This document shows, piece after piece, positions 54,906-64,000 of a stretch of 64,000 bases of DNA; the stretch's first letter is position 1, and each line of letters opens with the position of its first letter. The notes below the pieces were generated by a model. That model was given only the letters and a program-made list of their open reading frames with translations. It was not told the DNA's origin and searched no databases. The stretch comes from Isoetes taiwanensis (lineage: Eukaryota > Streptophyta > Lycopodiopsida > Isoetales > Isoetaceae): positions 13,063,836 through 13,127,835 of the forward strand of contig JAJEKV010000014.1 of assembly GCA_021234155.1 (NCBI GenBank). The letters are read 5' to 3'. The position numbers and the translations under genes are program-made.

Positions 54906-56339
54906 AAGCTGCACTGTGAAATTTCAATTTCACGCAGTAGCATATAACGCTTCAGGGGAGCGATGCTAAATGAAATTAAATCGAGCCTAAATCCGACATC
55001 AGCCAAATCCATCTAATTTTTAGCACACTAGCCCTACCAAGCCTACAACCTTTTCTGTAATTCTAGCTTATCACGTTGCATCTCCACCTCATCCACCTCA
55101 TCTAAATCTGAGGTGGCATACAAATATGTCGTTAGATCTAAGTTTTTCCTCATCCACGGCCATAAAAATTAGAAAAGGACTAAAAAACGGAGAGGATGCT
55201 CGACGCATTGAGATGGGTAATTGTTGTGTACATAATGGCTCTTTGAGAGGAAGATAGGTATGGCAAACGAACAAGACTCTTGCAGTGGCATTTTTTTAAT
55301 CTGAAAGGGCAAACAAGCATCTTCCACGCCATTGTGAGCTCCAAAATTGCGGCAAAGCTTACATGTCTGTCTGCGTCCATTTCCCCCCTCTATTTCTTCT
55401 TTTCCCTACAATAAAACGAGTCCATTTTCTTCTTTTCCATGAGTTGCAAAACCTCCTGCATCAGAGCAGACATTGGAGAACATCATTTTTTAACGTGCAT
55501 TGAAAACGTAAATAGCATAAGGTCTGAAGGAATTCTTCAACCATTAAATTACTCTTTATTTTATTGATGGTAATCTTATTGTTAACATGCATAGGCTAGA
55601 TGTACCATCATAAGTTTTCGAATGTTGGCAAGCGGAAGCTTGGATTTCAAAGTGGAGAATGCCACCCTTTTTTTTTCATCTAGCTAGGAGACAGATGCAA
55701 GTATAGAAAACAGAACAACTTCTGACGTACCTAGCTAGCCTCAACACTTTTTGTAGCAAGCTCACTAGGATAACCACTATGTTTCTTTAGCAATCAAAGC
55801 TCCAGCTCTGTATCATACAATGTTGCTTGAAGCTTGTTAGCACAATATTAATGTATGTCCTTTACTTTATCACAAAGCTGGTTTTCCATCTTCTGGTAGT
55901 AATGTCAATTTATCTTTATGTGTTATGCAATTAGACCAATTTGATTTTCCTCTTACTAGATTTGGACATCTAGAGTTATGGAGGATCCTAATGATGTCTG
56001 TCACAGATAGTTTTTAGGTAAAATCTCGAGTTCGTGATTTATGGATTTCACTCTAGCTATCCATCTATCTATAACCTAGTTGACAAGTTGGACATTGTGT
56101 GACTACTTAGATCATGAAGCGAAGCAGTTAATATAAAAGGCATTTAAATATATAGATACGGTGCTTTCTAAAGCTAATTGTGTATGTTTGTATGCAGTAA
56201 ACTAAATGGTTTTGACAAAAGATAAGGTGATACTTGCTCTCACCAATTTTCCAAGCCATAGACAAAGCATGCTTCGGGCTTTTTCTGTTATTATTAGTCC
56301 TGCAGTACTAGAGCATAACCACAGCATAACATAACTGAC
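54906..56339. other. No gene recognised
   Basis: Only short frames occur. I saw no conserved motif, repeat structure or RNA gene here. Confidence 0.5.
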
Positions 56340-56776
56340 TTGTCATGGCATCTTTGGGAGAATCATTCAGCTATTAAGATCATGTCATTAGATGATTTTG
56401 CATCTTTTATATCTATTGAGGCAGCCTCAAAGAAGAGATTATTGATTAATACATATGCCAAATGGAAAAGCATGAGAGATGCCAATTACAACACAGGCTA
56501 TGCTGGCCTAGAAATTATATACCTCTCTTACGGTGTTTATGGTAAATGAAAAATTTTTGTTAGAAGGTAAGAAGCTTCATAACCAGATAGTTGAAAATGG
56601 ATACAAAAAAGACATGTTCTTAATGAATTGCCTTATAGAGATGTATGTAAGTGTGATGCCTTGAGGAGGATGCCTGGGTAGTTTTCCATGGCATACAAGA
56701 CCCCAATGTATTTCTCCGAAATTTCATGATTGCGACTTATGCTCTCTGTGAAAATCAAATAGATAGGAATGCCTGA
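56340..56776 (+). pseudogene. PPR-type protein relic
   Basis: Plus-strand pieces read LINTYAKWKSMRDA, then EGKKLHNQIVENGYKKDMFL and MNCLIEMYV, then in another frame DAWVVFHGIQDPNVFLRNFM and IATYALCENQIDRNA. The order G-K-x-L-H, D-x-F-L-x-N-C-L-I-x-M-Y and DPNVF-x-x-N-x-M-I matches plant PLS-type pentatricopeptide repeats. Frameshifts and small losses at repeat joins mark it as a relic. Confidence 0.7.
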
Positions 56777-57650
56777 TAAGTATATGATATCTTGGATATT
56801 CACATCATACTTTTAATGTATTAGCCTAGAAGAATCCAGAGTATTGTTTGTAGAAATGGCTCAGGGAGATGTTGTCTCATGACATAGTGCTGAGCACATT
56901 CATATGATTGAAGAGTTGATCAGATATTTATAATGTTTATTTAAGGTAATATAGCTTAAAAACATACAACCTAATAGACTCATCTATTTGACCATGCTAG
57001 ATACATGTGCTGATGTATCATGCACTCTATGGGGCAGCTCGTACATTAACTGGCAAAGTCCTTGTTAATATTGAATAGATTGCCTTCTGCAATGGCCTTC
57101 ACCCATGTTTAAACATTTGTTCAAAGGAACTAATGGACTGCCATGCTTTTCTCATGATGCCTAACATGAAACCTTAGCATCTTTATTTTTCTCAATATAA
57201 TGGCACTCCATGTACATTCTGCATGGCAATATTGGGTCTACCGCAACACAAATGAATCAGATGAAAAAGTTCACTCCCATAGAGATTGCAGCCCAAAATA
57301 AGGAATAAGAGCATCCATTTCCATAGCAATTTCATTTGGAGATCTTTTATGCATTATATATAGTAGATAATAATTAAGGTTGTCACTTCACAAACTTTGT
57401 AAGTTTTTCCTAGTTTTGTTGATGGACATACTTGACTTGAATAGATTCTTGTTGAAATGCAGGATATGGAATGGCAGGCCCTGTTATAAGGATAGTTTTG
57501 GAGGTCATCCAGATACATTATTTTTCATGCTTCGTGCTTCAATATTCTTGTATCACAGAATGTAACATGAATCATTTTGTGCCAAGTTGGTTGTAGTGTT
57601 GGAAACACTATATATACAGTGTTGTCTTAATATCTAGATATCGTCATCAG
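56777..57650. other. No gene recognised
   Basis: It is AT-rich sequence after the PPR relic, with no recognised motif. Confidence 0.45.
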
Positions 57651-57654
57651 CATG

Positions 57655-57745
57655 TGATTTTTATTTTTATTTTTATTTTTTTTATTTTTTTTTAGAGAAC
57701 GATTTTTATATTTCATATATAATAAATAAAAATTACAATGTCTTG
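57655..57745 (-). repeat. T-rich tract, possible retroposon tail
   Basis: A run of TTTTTA words ending TTTTTTTTTAGAGAACG is followed by ATAATAAATAAAAATTACAATG. On the minus strand this is a poly(A)-like tail after TTGTAATTTTTATTTATT, the style of a LINE or SINE 3' end. The rest of the element is not recognisable. Confidence 0.4.
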
Positions 57746-58018
57746 CTGCTTGTAGAGAATTACTACAGGAGTAATCTCAACATCTTCATCCTCTATATGC
57801 AAAAAACTTATTAAATCATTCCGCATAGTAACCAACTTATACAAGATAATCCAAAGTAGCCATAAGGCACTGGAAATGATAAATCTTATTTTGTAGAAAG
57901 TGCAGGTGACCAGAACCACCAGACTCATATATGTATGAAAGCAGACAATTAGAATGAAATTCAGGCATATCAGTACCTGATTTAGCACTCGGCTCAAATG
58001 TAGCAGTATTTGAGCAGA

Positions 58019-58140
58019 CTAAATCCAATGAATTGGCGTTGATAATGTGAATTTGGCATCAGTACCAAATTACATTTGAGCAAACCTTATTCAATGAATT
58101 GGTAAGGTAAATTTGGCATCAGTACCAAATTATACTCAAG
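58019..58140. repeat. Two-copy tandem repeat
   Basis: AATTTGGCATCAGTACCAAA occurs twice with CCAATGAATTGG or TCAATGAATTGG before each. The period is about 65 bp. No coding role was seen. Confidence 0.65.
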
Positions 58141-59129
58141 CTTCAACTTGACGGGTTTTTTCAAGCGTAGCAGTACTTGAAAAATAATCAAGGTGCTAAT
58201 AAATTCCATCAATATATCAAACTACCATACCATCTATTATCTTTGCCACTTCAACATAAATTAATAACCCCGGACTAACCCTGCAATTCCACGGACAAAA
58301 TATCTGTTGTATGAATTCAGATCTTCTTGCTAGCAAGGAAGAGCGGAAAGAAGGAGCCATATCTAAAATTCTTCCATCAGAAGAAATTGTGATATCCCCT
58401 GTTGAATATGAAATCCAAATAGTAATCTTTATCTAGTCCTGCAGTCTCTGTTCTTAGCCTTATAGGCCAGCTTCCAAATGGATCTATCTTCCAGATGGAT
58501 CTACCATTTCAGCATGCCTGTATGAGATAGCGCAAAAGCACCAAAGAACTTACCTCATTAGAGGAAAATGCTACAAGACTCTGCCACCGAAAAGAAAACC
58601 ATTTGCCCCAAACCGGCAGATCTTTTCCTCTGTTTCTGATGAAGCAATTATATATGGTCCTGCTAGCTATTCAAAAATTCGATTTTGTCTTCAAGATCCA
58701 CCGATGCATTGGCTATGTTGATCGATAAAGGGCAGGGCGGCCGCTACCCTAGTCGACCAACGGCTGCGCCAAGAACAGCGCCATCGGCCGTTCCCTTTTT
58801 GCATGTGATTTTTCACCACGAGATGTGGCTGCTAAGTCAAACTCTATTTGGAAAACAACAAAACCTAGATCAACATTTACCTCTTTAGCATAAGCAGAGT
58901 TTTAGCGTCCGAGCTTAAGTTGCTATGTTAATGCTCTAGATGACTGTTACAAAGGGATACTTGAGGACTTCTAGCAGCTTGGAGTTTGGAGACAACTTGT
59001 AAGGTAAAAACTAGGCTATGTGCTAGTTCATAGGCAGGTCCTAATTCTAAATTTTTGATCCTATTGCAAGAAATTTCAGGTCATTTGGAGTTGGCTAGCT
59101 CAAGTTATGGCAATTCAAAATTTGAAATA
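58141..59129. other. No gene recognised
   Basis: It holds a short GC-rich island with GCGGCCGC near 58737 and otherwise plain sequence. No domain or RNA gene was seen. Confidence 0.45.
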
Positions 59130-59395
59130 CTCATGAAGTGCGCCCGGAGGGGGTTTGCCTAGATAAACGTGCGTCTGGCCCACCTCGTGAGCATTTTGAG
59201 GGGGAAGATGAAGTCCAAATGAAAAACTAAGAATATATTCTTGCTCTACTTACCTTGTTTAGCCTAGATGTATAGTTATTTTCAAAAATCCAACATCAAA
59301 ATGGCTCAACAAGGCATTCACACATGAAGTGTGCCTGGAGGGGGTTTGATCAGGCCAAACATGCGTCTGGTGCACCTCGTGAGTATTTGCCAAAA
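59130..59395. repeat. Pair of 65-bp direct repeats, each hairpin-like
   Basis: CATGAAGTGCGCCCGGAGGG at 59132 and CATGAAGTGTGCCTGGAGGG at 59322 start two related blocks that end CACCTCGTGAGCATT and CACCTCGTGAGTATT. Within each block the two ends can pair imperfectly (CTCATGAAGTG with CACCTCGTGAG). The spacing is 190 bp. Confidence 0.6.
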
Positions 59396-60329
59396 ACTCA
59401 CTAAGCTTTTGCTATTTTGACATAAAATAATTTACAACTACTCTACTGAACTTAACAAGGAAATTATTTACACAATTCTATATTTTATATTATCCTAAAA
59501 GTGTTTATACGTTGTTCTGTGGGGAGGGGGGGGTCTCAAAATTTTATATACGGGGCTATTATTTACACTTAGTCATGAACTTTACATTATATCACTATCA
59601 ACATTTATATACAAAAGTTCAATTATTCACACCATTCTATTGGTCAGTCCTCATTAACATTGTTTAATTTTATATGTACAACAATTAGAACATGAACACT
59701 CCCCGAATCTATACGATGCTCTTATTGTATAAATATGGGAAATTCCCCTCCCATGGCAACTCAATCACCATGAAAAGGCCCTCCGTCTGACTTGGATCCC
59801 TTGTGATGGGCAAGTGTCCGGGTGAAGTGCATGGAGGTATCATTCGTCCCACACCTTCTATGGGAAATCCTATATAGCGAAAGCATACATATATGTTAGC
59901 ACCCAGCACACAATATACATAATAATATGCCGCCACGAAGGGTGCTCCTTCCATCAACAAGACAACATCACGCAACATCAATATACATAGCAAATGCATC
60001 AGAAATGAAGGTTCTAACCCGGGCTCAGACTCAAGGGGTGTCAACTGACGGGTGGAGGCCTCTGGGTAATAAGAGACGGAATTATGGCATCGGCATTGGC
60101 TGGCATAGAACAATGGCTAGGTTAATCCACTCCATACGCCGCTCCTGCACGCTTTGCCTATTGGCATAAGGAATGGCATCGTTCCTATTATAGGGGATTA
60201 TAGCCATAGACGACTGCGTCCTATCATGCCTAAATGCCCATCCCCATTTCTAGGATGCATCTAGCTCCCAACGCCTGCATGATTCATGCCGGATCTAACA
60301 CTCAATTGCTTATCGTCAGAGTCATGGAT
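59396..60329. other. Possible 3' end region of the gypsy element, not resolved
   Basis: A minus-strand frame of 134 codons (60113-59709) has no recognised domain. The stretch lies just beyond the pol tail, where a 3' LTR would be expected, but I found no paired LTR in the window. A G-rich run lies near 59520-59532. Confidence 0.35.
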
Positions 60330-61946
60330 GGTTCGACCCTGCTACTATCGCATGAAGTCAAGAAGAGCTTCTGGGATGATCTCCAATTGTTCATCAGACG
60401 ATTCCAGAAGTGTTGGTGTATCGAGTATCTTATCTGGATCTGACGTATGCTTCTTCAAAAGGCATACATAAAAGACTTTATGGACCTTCAAACGTGCAGA
60501 CAAATTCAACTTATAGACTTGAGGGCCTATTCGTTGGATGATTTCAAAGGGTCCCGCCCATCATGGTGCCAATTTCTTACAGTTACCAATCTTGAGCTTC
60601 GTCTGCTTAACTTTAATATTCAACCAGGTGCATTCGCCAACTTGAAACTCGTGTAGCGTGCGATGCTTATCAGCAACACTCTTTTGTCTACTTCTGGCTA
60701 CCAACAAATATTCACAGACTTCCTCGACTAAGGCTTGCATATCCGTAAGCAATTGTTGGGACACTTCCACCATGGAAACTGGATTATGCCACGTGTATGG
60801 AGTGAGGCATTAGTATTTGGTACCCATAGTTGATTATAAATGAAGACATTCTGGAGGACTCCTGCTTGGTACTATTATAGGCAAACTCCACCAAATGGAT
60901 ATAATTTGCCCATTGCGACTGCTTGTTCCAGACATAATTACGTAGAATATCCTCAATGATTCGATTGGTGCGCTCTGTCTGACCATCAGTTGAGGATGGT
61001 ATGTCGTACTCATTGCGAGCTTGGTTTGTATAGTGTCAAAGAAATCCTTCCAATGTGTTATCCAATCTCTTACTTTTTCATGCTTTGTGAGATCGGTTTG
61101 GGGGGGAGGGGGGGGGGCTGCTATCTTAGCGAAATCCTTTACAAAATTACTATAATACCCCGCCAAATCTAGAAAGCTCTTGACCTCCGAAACATTTGTA
61201 GGAGCATGCCATTATTTGACCCCTTCAATCTTAGTTGTGCCATCAGCAGAGACAATGTGTCCTAGGTAGTCCACCTTGGTGATCGCAAACTTACATTTGG
61301 AGACTTGTCCTTGATGATGGTGTCACAACTTTTGTAGGGCCAACTGGAGATGGTGTTTATGGTTCTCCAAGGTCTTACTGTAAATAAGTATGTCATCAAA
61401 GAAAATAATGACAAACTCATCCAGATACTCACGAAAAACATCATTCATTAGCCTCATAAATGTGGCAGGGGGCATTGATTAGCCCAAAGGGCATAATAAT
61501 GAACTCATAGCGAGTCCGAAAGGCTGACTTATGGATGTCTTCCTCCTTGATTCTTATTTTCGAAGATCAAGCTTGGAGAAATACCTAGCTCCTTGAAATT
61601 GGTCCATAAGGTCATCGGCCCACGGTAAAGCATTCCGATTCTCGATGTATGCTTATTTAGCTATCGGTAGTCAATACACATCCAAAAGGTACCATTCTTT
61701 TTCTTGACAAATAAAATAGGAGTTCCAAAGGGTGAGACACTTGGGCGAATGAACCTTAGCTTGAGAAGTTCGTGCAGTTGCTTCTTAAGCTCTGCCGATT
61801 CTGGGGTGCTCATGCGGTACGACACCTTACTAGTAGGATTAGTACCCGGTGCAAGTGCGATCTCGCATTCCACTCCCCAAAGGGTGGCAATTTCTGAATC
61901 TCGTTAGGAAAAAGGTCCTAGAATTCTTGAATCAAACTTGCAATGG
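60330..61946 (-). pseudogene. pol: Ty3/gypsy pol relic: reverse transcriptase and integrase
   Basis: Minus-strand pieces in order: [13 protein letters not shown]-like sequence ([20 protein letters not shown]), [20 protein letters not shown] (RT start), [19 protein letters not shown] (RT catalytic region), DLAGYYSNFVKDFAKIAAP, then directly WKDFFDTIQTKLAMSTTYHP and YVWNKQSQWANYIHLVEF-like sequence (integrase core), EFQVGECTWLNIKVKQTKL and WWAGPFEIIQRIGPQVYKLN (integrase C-terminus). RNase H and the integrase N-terminus are deleted at 61.08-61.13 kb, where a G-run codes a string of Pro. Frameshifts occur in several places. Confidence 0.87.
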
Positions 61947-62395
61947 TTTTTTTTTTTTTTTTTGAAGAACTGTGTCATCAATATATTAAAAGAATGGTAA
62001 TGTTACAAAGCAAGTGAGGAGGAAGGAGAACTGCCCCAAAGAGACCGCGATACCTCGACACTCCACAACAAACTCACAGAAAAACTGCAACTCTACTGCT
62101 GTACAAACCGACCATTCATTTGTTTTCTAGTCTGGCGAAAAAGAGCGACAGGTCTTGCCTTGCCCTTTCTTTTGCCTTTATTCCGGGCTATTTTCGGAAG
62201 CTTTGCACCTGCACTTGACATGTTAAATTCACATGCTGCTCTTGGGATCTTCTTAACCTGCAATCAACCTGATGCATACGATATACTACTATAATACTTA
62301 CACATTTATTAAGATTACCTTGGCCTACATCCACCTAGAAATTCCCCCTGCCACGTCGGCAGGGGTATAAATATATTTTTTTTAATTATCACCAT
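61947..62395 (-). mobile_element. LINE-like 3' end inserted in the gypsy relic
   Basis: A T17 run at 61947-61963 on the plus strand is a poly(A) tail on the minus strand. It follows CATTACCATTCTTTTAATAT and ATTGATGACACAGTTCTTC, a style common at plant LINE 3' ends. The segment splits the gypsy frame between protease and RT. A palindrome CCCTGCCACGTCGGCAGGG lies at 62346-62364, followed by TATAAATATA. I could not find a target-site duplication. Confidence 0.6.
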
Positions 62396-62800
62396 CTACA
62401 ACACCCAAGAAGTCCCGCCAAATGGCAAACTTCTAAGAGCCTTTTCTTGCTTAGATATGGCTTTTACTGTTGCAACTCTAACAATACAATGAACTCTATT
62501 TTTCCTGACGGCTCTATCTAACTGCTTCAAGGAAATATATTGCATAATTGGGGTAACTGGGTTACTTGCTATGGTGACACGGGCCCCATTAGATGCATTG
62601 AATGTAACCTCTCGCTTTTCGCAACCAACATTAGCCTTTGCAGTGGCTAGAAACTCCATACCAACGATGAGGTCGTATTTGCCATTGTTCATAATCTCTG
62701 CACCTAAAGCAACGGGTGCTCCCGGCAATTGGATGTTCAAGTTAACACGGCGGCCCTGTGTATGACGGACAGACCCATTGTTGCCCCTTGTTGGCAACAT
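62396..62800 (-). pseudogene. pol: Ty3/gypsy protease region
   Basis: The 134-codon frame reads GRRVNLNIQLPGAPVALGAE, YDLIVGMEFLATAKANVGCE and REVTFNASNGARVTI. The D-L-I-V-G-M-E/D-F block is typical of gypsy proteases near their C-terminal half. The catalytic D-S/T-G part would lie before the ATG at 62800 and was not found, so it is truncated at the start. Gag is absent from the window. Confidence 0.78.
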
Positions 62801-64000
62801 GATTCACCTTCTAGTTGAAGACACTCAAAATGGGAGCATTGATGTCTAGGACTTTATCAGGATACAAGACAAAACTCAAGGCTGAAGCCATTCATGGAGT
62901 TGAAGTTTGGAAGACCCTAATGGTTGAAGTTTGGAAGACTCCAAATGATAGTTGCTTGATTTTTTCTAGATTAAAGTTGCCATATTTAGTGTTCCCTATT
63001 CACCAACTCCCATTCTCTCTCTTTGTCCACCATACTCACCTTGTTTTCCATTTTGACATCTCTTTCTAAATCCCAAAGTTGGTTCTCCATTACTTGACTA
63101 GCCCAAAAGAATTTTGCCTATCACATGGATATATCATTTCCAAGCCACTTTGTGAGAAAAATTTCCATACACTCGTGCTCCACTGCCACACTTTTGCTAA
63201 TCTTTATCAAAAAACACATGTTTCCATTTTTTGAAAAATTCTTCTTCAAAAAGAAAAGGCTAAGAAAATCACCTATAATAAGATTTTCAAAAGTTGAAAA
63301 AGACCTTATATAGCCCATCAAAATTCATTTCTTGTGATTCAGAATTAAAAATTTGCAAAGCTAGCCTATCTACTCCTAGCCTACCTATGCTCATTTTCCA
63401 TGCATTTCCTCCCACGATGTGGAACTCGGGGCATGTGGGGCGGCAATGGGCCGGATCCCACGTGGAGCATCACGCAAGCAATTAATAATTTGGTTGCATT
63501 CTAGTATTTATAGCTGGGCCGGATTTTCCTCAAAGAGCCTGTGGGATAAACCTCCTCTTTCTTGAAAAACTAAATCTGCCAGAAACACCAAGAAATCTTA
63601 AATCTGGCTGTCAGATTCCACTTCTTCAGTTAATATCCTCCTAAATTCATCTTATATGCCAACGATAAAACTCTGAAACAGACAAACATGCAATGATGAT
63701 TGATCTAGTAGAAGCAGAAAAAATTAGGGGAGTACTTGGGGAAATCCGATTTATATGAAGATCTGAAGGCTCTGTATTCGTGATTTGGCATCCGGAATTG
63801 ACTGAGAAGACTGATTTTTGTTTCATAGCACTGCATTGCTTTCCATTTTTCTCAAGATTTTTGAGGAAACTTGATGAAAATTTGCCTTGTGATATTTTGC
63901 TGAATATTTCTCGGGTTGATCACTGACCTAAGAAAAGTGTATCCGTATGTTTCTGTATGTTTCTCATGATTATCTCCTCGATATCAATGAAAAACTCCCA
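62801..64000. other. No gene recognised
   Basis: It contains a near-repeat of GTTGAAGTTTGGAAGAC at about 62902 and 62925. No recognised protein, LTR or RNA gene is present. Confidence 0.45.

Noticed and set aside
59927-60169. Plus-strand 80-codon frame near the gypsy relic
   Set aside because: It has no recognised motif and overlaps a minus-strand region tied to the retrotransposon end.

Overview
The window looks like nuclear DNA of a land plant with a large, repeat-rich genome. It holds one spliced minus-strand host gene of the neurochondrin (armadillo-like) family. Short exons with GT-AG borders lie beside introns packed with LTR retrotransposons whose primer-binding sites fit initiator tRNA-Met, and there is a PPR-type relic and LINE debris. 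I cannot name the species; introns of 6 kb and 19 kb filled with Ty1/copia elements would suit a fern, a gymnosperm or another large-genome plant. There are no operons, rRNA or CRISPR arrays, and I recognised no tRNA genes.

Host gene: sixteen exons can be placed between 54350 (ATG) and 24448 (stop), all on the minus strand. Every exon phase fits the next, giving a predicted 625-residue protein. Intron 5 (6.4 kb) contains a copia element with a TTGGA target-site duplication. Intron 8 (19 kb) contains at least six further elements.

Duplication: positions 1-21075 repeat 25092-46662 head to tail (offset 25.1 kb at the left end, 25.6 kb at the right). The unit carries exons 6 to at least 13 and all of intron 8, so a second 3' half-gene lies downstream of the complete gene. 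Both copies of the main copia element have the same ATGAC target-site duplication, so the duplication came after that insertion. The two copies differ in blocks: 27.7-32.8 kb of copy 2 and about 10.2-20.4 kb of copy 1 are full of small indels and substitutions, very often at CTG/CAG (CHG) sites. This looks more like basecalling error at methylated cytosines than normal mutation, and it breaks many reading frames.

Layout on the plus-strand axis, copy 1 with copy 2 in brackets: exons 13-9 at 1-1257 [25025-26332]; dispersed repeat; complete copia element 1945-7493 [27036-32712]; copia 5' LTR and gag relic 7732-8.9 kb [32949-34.1 kb]; LINE RT relic about 9.15-9.5 kb [34.36-34.73 kb]; minus copia RNase H relic 9.8-10.3 kb [35.06-35.56 kb]; an inverted-repeat element and a GC-rich hairpin 10.35-10.7 kb [35.57-35.95 kb]; repeats and a minisatellite 10.7-12.8 kb [36.0-38.1 kb]; minus copia relics 13-14.5 kb [38.2-40.0 kb]; a minus-strand gag-only LTR element 15.4-18.1 kb [40.64-43.51 kb]; a copia RNase H plus 3' LTR 18.7-19.1 kb [44.05-44.72 kb]; exons 8-6 at 20.0-20.3 kb [45.30-45.93 kb]. 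Right of copy 2 lie the intron-5 copia element (46395-51358), exons 5-1 (52342-54350), a fold-back repeat in the upstream region, a PPR relic (56.3-56.8 kb), and a broken minus-strand Ty3/gypsy element (60.3-62.8 kb) interrupted by a LINE-like 3' tail.

I found no convincing new multi-gene system. The most interesting items are the TE-loaded tandem half-gene duplication, the CHG-centred mosaic divergence, and the gag-only LTR element carrying an unidentified Cys-rich reading frame.
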